Source: Winogradskyella psychrotolerans (GTDB lineage Bacteria; Bacteroidota; Bacteroidia; Flavobacteriales; Flavobacteriaceae). Taken from it: a DNA stretch of 64,000 nt. The position numbers and the translations under genes are program-made. Numbering within the stretch: position 1 is the stretch's first letter; each line of letters starts with the position of its first letter. The notes under the pieces are model-generated. The model was not told where the DNA came from. It saw nothing but the letters and a program-made list of their open reading frames with translations, and did no database searches. This document shows, one piece after another, positions 48,627 through 56,651 of this stretch. The stretch lies in assembly GCF_018860565.1 (NCBI RefSeq), contig NZ_JAHKPS010000009.1, positions 62,001 to 126,000 on the forward strand, in the 5' to 3' direction.

Positions 48627-49517
48627 ATGCATACTTTAACTAACGACGACTTAAAAATTAATATAAAATCTAAAGGTGCTGAATTGTGTAATATCACTTC
48701 TACTAAACACAAAACGGAATTTATCTGGCAAGCAGATCCAAAATTTTGGGGAAGCCATGCGCCAAATTTGTTCCCTATTATTGGCTGTATGAAAGACAAC
48801 AGCTATATCTACAACAACAAAACATACCACATGCCCAAACATGGTTTTGTAAGGCACAACGATAATTTTGTTGTCAAAAACCAAACCGATACGAGTATCT
48901 CGTTTTCATTAGTATCTAATGACGAACTGTATAAACATTATCCTTTTTTATTTGAATTCGAAATTACTTATACACTTGCGGGTAACACCTTAACAATTAA
49001 CCATACGATTACAAATAGAGACGCAAAAACACTTTTCTTTTCTTTAGGTGGCCATCCTGCGTTTAATTGTCCGCTTTCTAAAGATGACAATTACACAGAT
49101 TATTATCTAGAATTTGAACAAGCAGAAAATAGCCAATCGTATATATTAAACACCAATAACGGATTATTAACTACAGAGTCAATACCTGTATTTAAAGAGG
49201 GAAACAAAATACATTTACGCCCAGATTTATTTAATAAAGATGCTTTAATCTTCAAAGATTTAAAGTCGCGAAGAGTAAATTTAACCCACAAAACCAAAGG
49301 AAAAGTATTAACTGTAAACTTTAAAGATTTTAAACAACTAGGCATTTGGGCAAAACCAAATGCACCTTATGTATGCATTGAACCCTGGTTAGGTATTGCC
49401 GACAATGAAACTACGGATCAAAACATAGAAACTAAAGAAGGAATTCTAAGCCTCAAAGCAGGTGCTATTTTTAACGCTTCTTACAGTATTGAAATAGAAC
49501 AAAGCCATTTAGTGTAA
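48627..49517 (+). CDS. Aldose 1-epimerase family protein
   Basis: 296 residues of the galactose mutarotase superfamily. It has LKINIKSKGAELCNITS, PNLFPIIGCMKDN, MPKHGFVRHNDNF, LFFSLGGHPAFNCPL (catalytic His) and CIEPWLGIADNE. Probably a hexose-6-phosphate or aldose mutarotase. Monocistronic, though the DEAD-box gene follows 42 bp later on the same strand. Confidence 0.88.
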   Translation: MHTLTNDDLKINIKSKGAELCNITSTKHKTEFIWQADPKFWGSHAPNLFPIIGCMKDNSYIYNNKTYHMPKHGFVRHNDNFVVKNQTDTSISFSLVSNDELYKHYPFLFEFEITYTLAGNTLTINHTITNRDAKTLFFSLGGHPAFNCPLSKDDNYTDYYLEFEQAENSQSYILNTNNGLLTTESIPVFKEGNKIHLRPDLFNKDALIFKDLKSRRVNLTHKTKGKVLTVNFKDFKQLGIWAKPNAPYVCIEPWLGIADNETTDQNIETKEGILSLKAGAIFNASYSIEIEQSHLV

Positions 49518-49534
49518 GTTGAGTAATAAAATAG

Positions 49535-49542
49535 TAGCTTTG
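49535..49542 (+). promoter_or_regulatory. Putative -7 box (TAGCTTTG) of the DEAD-box helicase
   Basis: A full match to TAnnTTTG 17 bp before the GTG start, implying a very short leader. No -33 TTG at the usual spacing. Confidence 0.35.
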
Positions 49543-49559
49543 CAGCAAAACTTTGCAAC

Positions 49560-50909
49560 GTGACTTTTAAAGATCTTAATTTAAACACACCTTTATATAA
49601 CGCCTTAGACGATTTAGGATTTACAACTCCTACTCCAATACAAGAAGAATCATTTAGTGTGGTGGCTTCTGGTAAAGATGTGGTAGGTATTGCACAAACT
49701 GGTACAGGAAAAACACTGGCCTATATGCTTCCTATTTTACGTAATCTTAAGTTCTCAAAACAAGATAACCCTAGAGTCTTAGTATTGGTACCAACAAGAG
49801 AATTGGTTGTACAAGTTGTTAGTGAAATTGAAAAATTCTCTAAATACATTAATAATCGTGTGTTAGGTGTTTATGGTGGCACCAACATAAATACACAAAA
49901 ACAAGCTGTTGCTCAAGGACAAGATATCATTGTAGCCACACCTGGTCGTTTGTATGATTTGGCTGTGAGTAGAGTTTTACAGTTAAAATCCATTCAGAAA
50001 TTAGTGATTGACGAAGTAGATGTAATGCTAGATTTAGGCTTTAGACATCAGTTAATGAATATTTTTGATATCCTACCACAACGTCGTCAAAACATTATGT
50101 TCTCTGCAACGATGACAAAAGATGTAGACGATTTAATTACGGATTTCTTTACGAGTCCTGCAAAAATATCAATTGCAGTTTCTGGTACACCTTTAGAAAA
50201 CATAAAGCAAGAACGCTACGATGTTCCTAATTTTTACACCAAAGTAAATTTATTAGAACATTTACTTCACGATAAAGACACCTTTTCAAGAGTCTTAATT
50301 TTTGTGGCTTATAAGAAAATGGCTGACCGCCTTTTTGATAAACTTGAAGAATTATTTCCAGGCCAATCTTGTGTTATTCACTCTAACAAAACTCAAAACT
50401 ACAGATTGCGTAGTATTGAGCAATTTAGAGAAGGTGAAAACAGATTATTAGTTGCTACAGATGTCATGGCTAGAGGTTTAGATATTGAAGGTGTATCGCA
50501 TGTTATTAATTTTGACACCCCAGACTATCCTGAAAATTATATGCACAGAATTGGTAGAACTGGTCGTGCAGAACAACAAGGACACACCATCTTATTGTCT
50601 ACAGAAAAAGAACAAGAAAGCTTAAAGCGCATTGAGGAATTAATGCAAATGAAAATTGAAACATTATCAATTCCTGAGCGTGTAGCTATTTCTACCGAAT
50701 TAATAGAAGAAGAACGTCCACAGATTAGAGAACGAAACAATCCAATAAAACGACGTGATGAAGATGCTCCAGGACCTGCTTTTCATGAAAAATCTGAAAA
50801 GAACTCTAAAGAAAATTTAGGAGGCTCTTATAAGTTTAAGATTGCAGCAAAGTATAAAAAGCCTAAAACACGAGGAGATAAAAATTACAACCGTAGAAAT
50901 AAGAAATAG
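49560..50909 (+). CDS. DEAD-box RNA helicase
   Basis: 449 residues, starting at GTG (no in-frame ATG upstream before a stop). Motifs: Q motif FTTPTPIQEESF, Walker A AQTGTGKTLAY, PTRELVVQV, TPGRL, then DEVD in place of the usual DEAD box, SAT, and C-terminal RGLDIEGVSHVINFD and HRIGRTGRAEQQG. A basic, low-complexity tail follows (KKPKTRGDKNYNRRNKK). Likely a ribosome-assembly or cold-shock RNA helicase. DEVD is a departure worth noting, though such variants occur. Confidence 0.93.
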   Translation: MTFKDLNLNTPLYNALDDLGFTTPTPIQEESFSVVASGKDVVGIAQTGTGKTLAYMLPILRNLKFSKQDNPRVLVLVPTRELVVQVVSEIEKFSKYINNRVLGVYGGTNINTQKQAVAQGQDIIVATPGRLYDLAVSRVLQLKSIQKLVIDEVDVMLDLGFRHQLMNIFDILPQRRQNIMFSATMTKDVDDLITDFFTSPAKISIAVSGTPLENIKQERYDVPNFYTKVNLLEHLLHDKDTFSRVLIFVAYKKMADRLFDKLEELFPGQSCVIHSNKTQNYRLRSIEQFREGENRLLVATDVMARGLDIEGVSHVINFDTPDYPENYMHRIGRTGRAEQQGHTILLSTEKEQESLKRIEELMQMKIETLSIPERVAISTELIEEERPQIRERNNPIKRRDEDAPGPAFHEKSEKNSKENLGGSYKFKIAAKYKKPKTRGDKNYNRRNKK

Positions 50910-51047
50910 TACACACTATCACCTTGCCACTTAGTATAAAGCACAAGTGTAAAACAACACTAATAATTAATCTCGTATATTTATTCGCTGTAAACCAACT
51001 TTAGGATATAACCAAAACAATAATCTATCTTAAATATGACCATAAAA

Positions 51048-51077
51048 AAACCCTAATCAAATTAATGAAAAGGGTTT
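51048..51077 (-). terminator. Terminator shared by helicase and MscS genes
   Basis: A 7-bp stem (51048-51054 with 51071-51077, AAACCCT/AGGGTTT) with a 16-nt loop almost identical to those at 16813 and 19585. The T-run follows on the minus strand, so it mainly ends the MscS operon. Confidence 0.7.
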
Positions 51078-51142
51078 GAATATGTCAAGTACATGCAGGA
51101 TTGTATTTATGGAAACATAAATCTATGACCCTAACCTCACAG

Positions 51143-51970
51143 TTAATCCTGCATTTGTACTTGATTTTCTATTAAATCCTTAATAGGAACAATAAGTCTT
51201 CCTTCAGAATTCTTTAAGATTACAGAGATGCTTTGCACAGCATCTATAGTGTATACTTTTTCGTTAAAAATTATTTTTTGCCCAACTTCAAATGTTTTTC
51301 GGGCATAAAACGTATTTAATAATTTACCTACAACATCTCTTGCACCTAAACCTACAGCAATAGCAAAGGCTATTAGGAAAGCTGCAATAATCATGTTTAT
51401 ATTATTGGTAATTATATAGGTGTCAATTCCGGCTTGGTTTAAAGCTGTTATAGAAATAAAAGTAAGCAGTAAAAAGAAAACAACATTACTAATCATTTTA
51501 CCACCAGACAAATCCATTGACTCAAAAAGAGACTTTAATCCGTTCTTTACAAAATTTGCAAACAAAAGCCCTAATATAAATATCACTAATGCAGCAAACA
51601 ATTGAGGTAAGTAAGCTAATAAAGCGCTAACTTGATTAGATATAATCTCTAAGCCCATGATATCAGATGCTGTAATTAGCAGCACGATATACATTAACCA
51701 TTTCACAAAACTTGAAACAATCTTTACAGTATCAAAATTGAGTTTTTTACCTTCTAAAATTTCAATTTCATTAAGTTTATCATCTAATTTATTGACTTTC
51801 GCTAATTTTAAAACTTTCTTTATTAGCTTCACAATTAATTTAGTTACAATCCATCCAATAATTAAAACAATAAGCGCACCTATAATATTCGGAAATATTT
51901 TAGTTATCTCTAACCACATAGTGGTTAACGACTGCGTTGCAATATCTTTAAATTCTGTCATTTTTTCCAT
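51143..51970 (-). CDS. Mechanosensitive channel MscS-like protein (conserved TM-helix repeats)
   Basis: 275 residues with five hydrophobic segments (NIIGALIVLIIGWIVTKLIV, LFAALVIFILGLLFANFV, VFFLLLTFISITAL, MIIAAFLIAFAIAVGLGARD) and a beta domain VGQKIIFNEKVYTIDAVQSI. The AVGLGARDVVGKLL motif is the MscS pore-domain signature; the protein is of the CmpX/TM-helix type. It ends the operon that begins with an ECF sigma factor and a 57-residue protein. Confidence 0.88.
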   Translation of the reverse strand: MEKMTEFKDIATQSLTTMWLEITKIFPNIIGALIVLIIGWIVTKLIVKLIKKVLKLAKVNKLDDKLNEIEILEGKKLNFDTVKIVSSFVKWLMYIVLLITASDIMGLEIISNQVSALLAYLPQLFAALVIFILGLLFANFVKNGLKSLFESMDLSGGKMISNVVFFLLLTFISITALNQAGIDTYIITNNINMIIAAFLIAFAIAVGLGARDVVGKLLNTFYARKTFEVGQKIIFNEKVYTIDAVQSISVILKNSEGRLIVPIKDLIENQVQMQD

Positions 51971-52000
51971 ACTAATAATATTACGGCTAGGATTTATCTA

Positions 52001-52174
52001 CTATTTTTCTCTATTATTTGTTACACTTTCAATAATATGAGCAATATTATACGAAAACAACTCAGCTATTTCCATAAGAAGCTTGGCAAGAGCAATATCA
52101 TGCATAACTTTGCTTTTCAGTTCTTGCGGAACTTCCTGTAAAGGCTTATCGATGTTCTTAAATGGATTTTCCAT
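52001..52174 (-). CDS. 57-residue helical protein between ECF sigma factor and MscS
   Basis: A small ORF of 57 codons: MENPFKNIDKPLQEVPQELK then SKVMHDIALAKLLMEIAELFSYN and IAHIIESVTNNREK. It starts with ATG, overlaps the sigma gene's 3' end by 17 bp, and stops 30 bp before the MscS gene. The overlap and the helical, amphipathic character suggest translational coupling and a real product, perhaps a sigma partner (inference). Confidence 0.75.
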   Translation of the reverse strand: MENPFKNIDKPLQEVPQELKSKVMHDIALAKLLMEIAELFSYNIAHIIESVTNNREK

Positions 52175-52751
52175 CTTTCGTATAATTTGCGTACTTACGT
52201 ACTAGTTTTTCCTTTGCTCTTTTTAATCGCATTTTCACTGCACTTTCTCCTATTTCTAAAGCGTCAGCTAATTCTTTTATTGATAAATTATCTTGGTATT
52301 TTAATAATAAAATCATTTTTTCTTCTGGTGAAATCAGCTCCATAACCTCTTTCAATTGCTCTACTCTCATGTTTTCAAACTCAACAGTAGAACTTACATC
52401 TTCACCAATATTCTCAATATCTACAAGTTCCGAACTTACAGATTTTTTTTCAAATTTTTTCGCTGTATTCCTTGTTACATAATTCACACAATGGTTATAG
52501 GTAAATGCATACAACCATGTTGAAAATTTAGACTTACCTTTAAAACTCGCTAATTTCACAAAGACTCTTAAAAAAACATCTTGTGTTAAATCCTTAGCTT
52601 CATCAACTCCATTGGCAAATCCATAACACTTATTATAGACCATATTCGCATATCTATCGTACAGCACCTCGAACAACATAGTGTCGTTAGTTTTTACGAT
52701 TGCCTCTACGAGCGCTTCATCGGTTAGGTTATGAATAGCGTCTTTAGTCAA
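52158..52751 (-). CDS. ECF-type RNA polymerase sigma factor
   Basis: 197 residues, starting with TTG (52751) because a stop lies three codons upstream and no in-frame ATG precedes. Region 2 has YDRYANMVYNKCYGFAN, EAKDLTQDVFLRVFVKLASF, STWLYAFTYNHCVNYV; region 4 has YQDNLSIKELADALEIGESAVKMRLKRAKEKL. Its downstream partner is the 57-residue protein and then an MscS channel, suggesting regulation by envelope or osmotic stress (inference). Confidence 0.92.
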   Translation of the reverse strand: MTKDAIHNLTDEALVEAIVKTNDTMLFEVLYDRYANMVYNKCYGFANGVDEAKDLTQDVFLRVFVKLASFKGKSKFSTWLYAFTYNHCVNYVTRNTAKKFEKKSVSSELVDIENIGEDVSSTVEFENMRVEQLKEVMELISPEEKMILLLKYQDNLSIKELADALEIGESAVKMRLKRAKEKLVRKYANYTKDGKSI

Positions 52752-53270
52752 GTTACTCTTTTAGTCTATTAATTAGTTGGTTATTGGTATTAAGACACTC
52801 CTTTAATTAAGAGGTCACATTTATTCTAAATAAAATTCTTATTTTTTTAAATGATCTTTAATACCATTTAAATGATGCTGTAATACTTTTACTGATATTT
52901 GAATTTCCCCTATTAAAAATAGTAAAGACATAATAAGCCCAAATCCAAATGCTCAAACAGCTATGCCCTACGATTTACATATATCTTGTCAACTTTACGC
53001 TCTATTTCAGGTTATTGATTTGCCTAAAAATGGAAGCATCCTGATGCTCGTATATATTTTTTCACTTCAACTCCTAACTAAAGCAGCATACACTAAAAAC
53101 CGCTTGGCGCAAGCAAGCATTATTAACGAAATTAAAGAATAAAAGTGCTGGTATTCTTAGCCTGAATTCTTCCTTAAATCCATTTTACAAAATTAAAGAA
53201 TAAAAACATTACAAATAAAAAAAGCGAACTTTATTAAGTTCGCTTTTTACAAATAATTAGTAATAGAACA
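52752..53270. other. Intergenic stretch, one weak small open frame
   Basis: Between the sigma operon and the ExbB-like gene. The minus-strand terminator at 53219 is clear. The plus-strand frame 52963-53142 (59 residues from ATG CCC TAC; FQVIDLPKNGSILMLVYIFSL) has no visible homology and no RBS evidence, so I do not call it a gene. No tRNA or RNA motif seen. Confidence 0.4.
53219..53248 (-). terminator. Terminator of the ExbB-like gene
   Basis: A 13-bp stem (53219-53231 with 53236-53248, AAAAAGCGAACTT/AAGTTCGCTTTTT), 4-nt loop, 22 bp after the stop at 53271. T-run on both strands. Confidence 0.85.
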
Positions 53271-53687
53271 CTAATCCTTCCCTTCGTCTTTTAAACTCCA
53301 TCGCAATAGTAAAATGCCTGCTCTTGCAATAACAAATGAAAACAAACCAAAGGTTGCGGTTAATAGTGACACTTTTAGTCCACCTGCAAAAATTGATGGA
53401 TCAGGATCTCCCATAGCTTCAACAGAATCAAAAGCTGTTATTAAGCCAATAACAGAACCTAAAAATCCTAATACTAAACCTAATAAACTAGAATCTACAG
53501 TTAGTTTCAGCATTTTTTTAGATTGTTCTCTATTCTTTTTTAAGGCGATAAAACCTTTTACCAAAAAAAACACAGATAATAAAAGACAGATTAAAATTAA
53601 GGACATAAAGAAAGGGCCGCCTTCATTAAACCGATCTACAAATGGATTTGATACTATGAAGTGATTTAAAACTAACTGTTCGTTCAT
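53271..53687 (-). CDS. MotA/TolQ/ExbB-family proton-channel-like protein
   Basis: 138 residues with three membrane helices (FFMSLILICLLLSVFFLVKG, LLGLVLGFLGSVIGLITAF, LKVSLLTATFGLFSFVIARA). The GFLGSVIGLITAFDS segment and the later conserved small residues match the ExbB/TolQ pore. It is shorter than a typical ExbB (about 230) and has no adjacent ExbD/TolR, so it may be an orphan ion channel or assemble with distant partners. Confidence 0.8.
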   Translation of the reverse strand: MNEQLVLNHFIVSNPFVDRFNEGGPFFMSLILICLLLSVFFLVKGFIALKKNREQSKKMLKLTVDSSLLGLVLGFLGSVIGLITAFDSVEAMGDPDPSIFAGGLKVSLLTATFGLFSFVIARAGILLLRWSLKDEGKD

Positions 53688-53715
53688 GATTGATGATTTT
53701 AAATTAAATATAAGC

Positions 53716-53723
53716 CAAACTTA
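53716..53723 (-). promoter_or_regulatory. Putative -7 box (TAAGTTTG) of the ExbB-like gene
   Basis: On the minus strand TAAGTTTG matches TAnnTTTG, 28 bp upstream of the ATG at 53687. A TTG lies 15 nt further up, slightly close. Confidence 0.4.
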
Positions 53724-53877
53724 AATGATTTACACATTCAATAATTATAATTGCGACGAATAACCGTTTTAACTTGCGATTAAACCTATTGCTAAATCCA
53801 TCACTAAATCCGTCATTCGTCTATAAAATCATTATACACTACAAAAATGCAGTATTATTGTATTAATATTATTGTAA

Positions 53878-54948
53878 ATGCTTAAAAAGGAATTCATATT
53901 AAAAAAAATAGGACAAGGACTACTCCATGCACTTTTTTGGTGTGCTGTACTCCTATTCTACACCTATTTTTTTGGTGTGGGCAGTAATAATTTTAACGAC
54001 ACCCTTGTATTCTCATTGTTTTTAATGCCAATTACCATAGCCACAACGTATGTATCTATTTACAAATTAATACCAGATTATCTTATAAAAAAGCGCTATT
54101 TCCTATTTGTTCTTTACAGTAGTTATACACTGATTATTTCAGCCTATTTGGTAATGGTTTCTATCTTTTTTAGTTTGATTTATATTTCTAATTTCGAATA
54201 TAATGACATGAATCCACTAACAAGAAACATCCTATTTGTAATGACAGGCATCTATCTTGTTACCTTTATTGTGAGTGCTTTTAAACTTATGAAGTTAAAC
54301 ATCAAAGCATCCCAAAAGACTAAAACCCTCGAAACCAAAATTCTTGAAACACAACTTAAATTAAAAGAACAAGAGCTAAAGTATTTAAAAATGCAAATTC
54401 ATCCACACTTTTTATTTAACACACTAAATACCATGTACGGTTTTGCTTTAAAGAAAGCAGATGAAACTCCAAAAATGATATTAAAACTGTCTAACTTATT
54501 AGATTACCTACTGTATCAAGCCGACAAACCTTTTGTAAATTTAAAGGATGAAATAAATCACATTGAAGACTATATCAGCTTAGAGCAAATGCGTTTTAGC
54601 GATACTTTAAATGTAGAATTCTCCAAAAACATAAGTTTAGAGAATATTGAAATGGCACCAATGTTATTAATTCCGTTTGTTGAAAACAGTTTTAAACACG
54701 GAAAAATTAGAAACGGCAGTTTAGACATTTCTATTTATATAAAGGCAAATGCAGAAAACATTACATTCAAAATTAAAAACAGTTCTACTAAAGACTTAAG
54801 CATTAAAGAAGGTATTGGTTTAGAAAACATAAAAAAACGCTTAGATTTTTTGTATCCCAACCAGCATCAGTTAGAAATTATTAACAGCACCAATGATTTT
54901 GAAGTTTTACTAACGTTAAATCTAAAATCTAAATTAACAGATGTCTAA
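53878..54948 (+). CDS. LytS/AlgZ-type sensor histidine kinase
   Basis: 356 residues. Four membrane helices (LHALFWCAVLLFYTYFF, LVFSLFLMPITIATTYVSI, YTLIISAYLVMVSIFFSLI, LFVMTGIYLVTFIVSAF), a coiled-coil linker, and the His_kinase domain with QIHPHFLFNTLNTMYG (phospho-acceptor His), PMLLIPFVENSFKHG and GIGLENIKKRLDFLYP. Overlaps the LytTR regulator gene by 8 bp, so the pair is co-translated. Confidence 0.93.
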   Translation: MLKKEFILKKIGQGLLHALFWCAVLLFYTYFFGVGSNNFNDTLVFSLFLMPITIATTYVSIYKLIPDYLIKKRYFLFVLYSSYTLIISAYLVMVSIFFSLIYISNFEYNDMNPLTRNILFVMTGIYLVTFIVSAFKLMKLNIKASQKTKTLETKILETQLKLKEQELKYLKMQIHPHFLFNTLNTMYGFALKKADETPKMILKLSNLLDYLLYQADKPFVNLKDEINHIEDYISLEQMRFSDTLNVEFSKNISLENIEMAPMLLIPFVENSFKHGKIRNGSLDISIYIKANAENITFKIKNSSTKDLSIKEGIGLENIKKRLDFLYPNQHQLEIINSTNDFEVLLTLNLKSKLTDV

Positions 54949-55651
54949 ATCCATAACATGCATTATAGTTGACGATGAAGCTATCGCGAGAGAAATTATT
55001 GCATCTCATGTGGCGCAAATTGAAACTATTAAAGTTATAGCACAATGCAAAAATGCCATTGAAGCCTTTAATTTTATCAGCAATAACAAAGTAGACCTAA
55101 TCTTTTTAGACATTAATATGCCTGAGATTTCAGGAATATCATTTGCCAAATCCATAAACAAAGACATCAAGATTATTTTTACTACAGCATACAGAGATTA
55201 TGCTGTAGAAGGCTTTGATTTACAAGCCGTAGATTACCTTTTAAAACCCATTGCTTTTGAACGTTTACTGCAAGCTGTAAATCGTTATTTTGAAGTCACC
55301 TCTACTACTATTAATACGACTTTAACCACCACAGAATCTAACGACTTTATATTTGTACGCTCAGACAGACGCATGCTAAAAGTAGATTTTAATGCCATTA
55401 TATATGTTGAAAGCTATAGCGATTATATAAAAATCCATCTTCAAGATGAAACCATAACCACTAGAGAAACCATTACGTCTATTGAAGCAAAATTACCTAA
55501 AACGCAATTTTTAAGAATTCATAGGTCTTATATCCTCTGTATTGCCAAAATTCAATCGTTTACTAACGAACATATTACAGTTAATCGAAAAGCGCTCTCC
55601 ATTAGTCGAAGTTATAAGAAAGAAGTTTTGAAACGTCTAGAAAATTTTTAA
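54941..55651 (+). CDS. LytTR response regulator
   Basis: 236 residues. The receiver domain has CIIVDDEAIAREIIASH, the phospho-acceptor Asp in LIFLDINMPEISG, IIFTTAYRDYAVEGF and LLKPI. The LytTR DNA-binding domain follows (FIFVRSDRRMLKVDFNAIIY, LRIHRSYILCIAKIQSF, HITVNRKALSISRSYKKEVLKR). Target genes unknown. Confidence 0.94.
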   Translation: MSKSITCIIVDDEAIAREIIASHVAQIETIKVIAQCKNAIEAFNFISNNKVDLIFLDINMPEISGISFAKSINKDIKIIFTTAYRDYAVEGFDLQAVDYLLKPIAFERLLQAVNRYFEVTSTTINTTLTTTESNDFIFVRSDRRMLKVDFNAIIYVESYSDYIKIHLQDETITTRETITSIEAKLPKTQFLRIHRSYILCIAKIQSFTNEHITVNRKALSISRSYKKEVLKRLENF

Positions 55652-55653
55652 CT

Positions 55654-55923
55654 TTAAACCTGAGTTCGATATAAGAGTTAATTTCCAGAACCCTAAAAAA
55701 AGGTGAGATTTGAAGTATAAAATTTAAAGTAATATCGAGATATTTCAATAATTTTATACGAATAGATTGCATTTTTTTAGGTTTTCCGTAGGATTTGATG
55801 AATTTTTCCCAATTCTTGATATGATTTTTTTAAATTAACAAGTTAGTCCTTCAAAAATATATCTGCGAATTGAATAAAAATTCATTCAAACTGAAACAAA
55901 TATTATATCAAACTCAGGTTTAA
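55654..55923. mobile_element. 270-bp non-coding element with 21-bp terminal inverted repeats (MITE-like)
   Basis: Left arm 55654-55674 and right arm 55903-55923 match over 21 bases with one mismatch (TTAAACCTGAGTT core). The interior is AT-rich with no ORF. It starts 2 bp after the LytTR stop codon and fills nearly the whole 334-bp gap. No target-site duplication is evident. It could alternatively be a long hairpin transcription element. Confidence 0.5.
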
Positions 55924-55985
55924 GAAAATAAACACCCAAATCTTAACGTTGTATAGCAAATGCTATTCTTTTGAAAACCTGCTAA

Positions 55986-56576
55986 ATGAGTGATTATCTA
56001 CACAAAACTATTCCAAATTTAAAACCTTTTAGCTATGAACGTCATCACGATTCGCATTTTATAAATCAGCGATGGGTTTTGGTGAATGGCATTTCTAATA
56101 AGAAATCAATTTATACGTTTAAAGAAGACAATATTCTTGAAATATCACAAAAAGACAATGTGATTCAAACCTCATGGAATATTAACATCCAAAATATATT
56201 TTCTATTGAAACTGAAGATGGCTTAATTACCGTTAAAGCCTATTTTAAGGACGATGATATATTAGTCCTTAACAATCAAAACAAAGACGAATTTGCACTT
56301 TACATAAATACTTCCAAATATGATGTTGAGTTAAATTCTATTGAAGACATCAACACCTTTTTAAAAGAAAAATACAAAAAGAAAGTCAGCACCATAATTT
56401 ACGATCACGAATTTTATTACATCGAACAATCAAAAGAATATGGGCCTTTTACAGTAGAAACACTAGCTGAAAAAGTAAAATCTGGTGAGATTAGTGCGTA
56501 TTGCTTTGTTAAGGATGTTAATGAATACGATTATAGTAAACGAATGCGAATCGAAGATTTAATCAAGGAACTATAA
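55986..56576 (+). CDS. Hypothetical protein with C-terminal GYF_2-like domain
   Basis: 196 residues. The N-terminal ~130 residues are beta-rich (INQRWVLVNGISNKKSIYTF, NILEISQKDNVIQTSWNINI) and unrecognised. The last ~55 residues (FYYIEQSKEYGPFTVETLAE, then KVKSGEISAYCFVKD) fit the GYF_2 domain, a proline-rich-peptide-type fold often fused to membrane or signalling modules. No membrane segment. Shares a bidirectional terminator with fabV. Confidence 0.65.
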   Translation: MSDYLHKTIPNLKPFSYERHHDSHFINQRWVLVNGISNKKSIYTFKEDNILEISQKDNVIQTSWNINIQNIFSIETEDGLITVKAYFKDDDILVLNNQNKDEFALYINTSKYDVELNSIEDINTFLKEKYKKKVSTIIYDHEFYYIEQSKEYGPFTVETLAEKVKSGEISAYCFVKDVNEYDYSKRMRIEDLIKEL

Positions 56577-56591
56577 TTAGCAACTATAAAA

Positions 56592-56625
56592 ATAAAGCGA
56601 AAACCTAAATAGATTTTCGCTTTAT
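56592..56625. terminator. Bidirectional terminator between GYF protein and fabV
   Basis: A perfect 12-bp stem (56592-56603 with 56614-56625, ATAAAGCGAAAA/TTTTCGCTTTAT) with 10-nt loop, between convergent genes. Confidence 0.8.
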
Positions 56626-56651
56626 CCTATTATTTATTTACAAACCGTTAG

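Noticed and set aside
52963-53142. A 59-codon plus-strand ORF
   Set aside because: No recognisable features, no ribosome-binding signal and no coupling to neighbours; likely chance.
52752-53270. Possible tRNA or small RNA gene in this gap
   Set aside because: No cloverleaf arms or T-loop motif found; only the terminator hairpin is clear.
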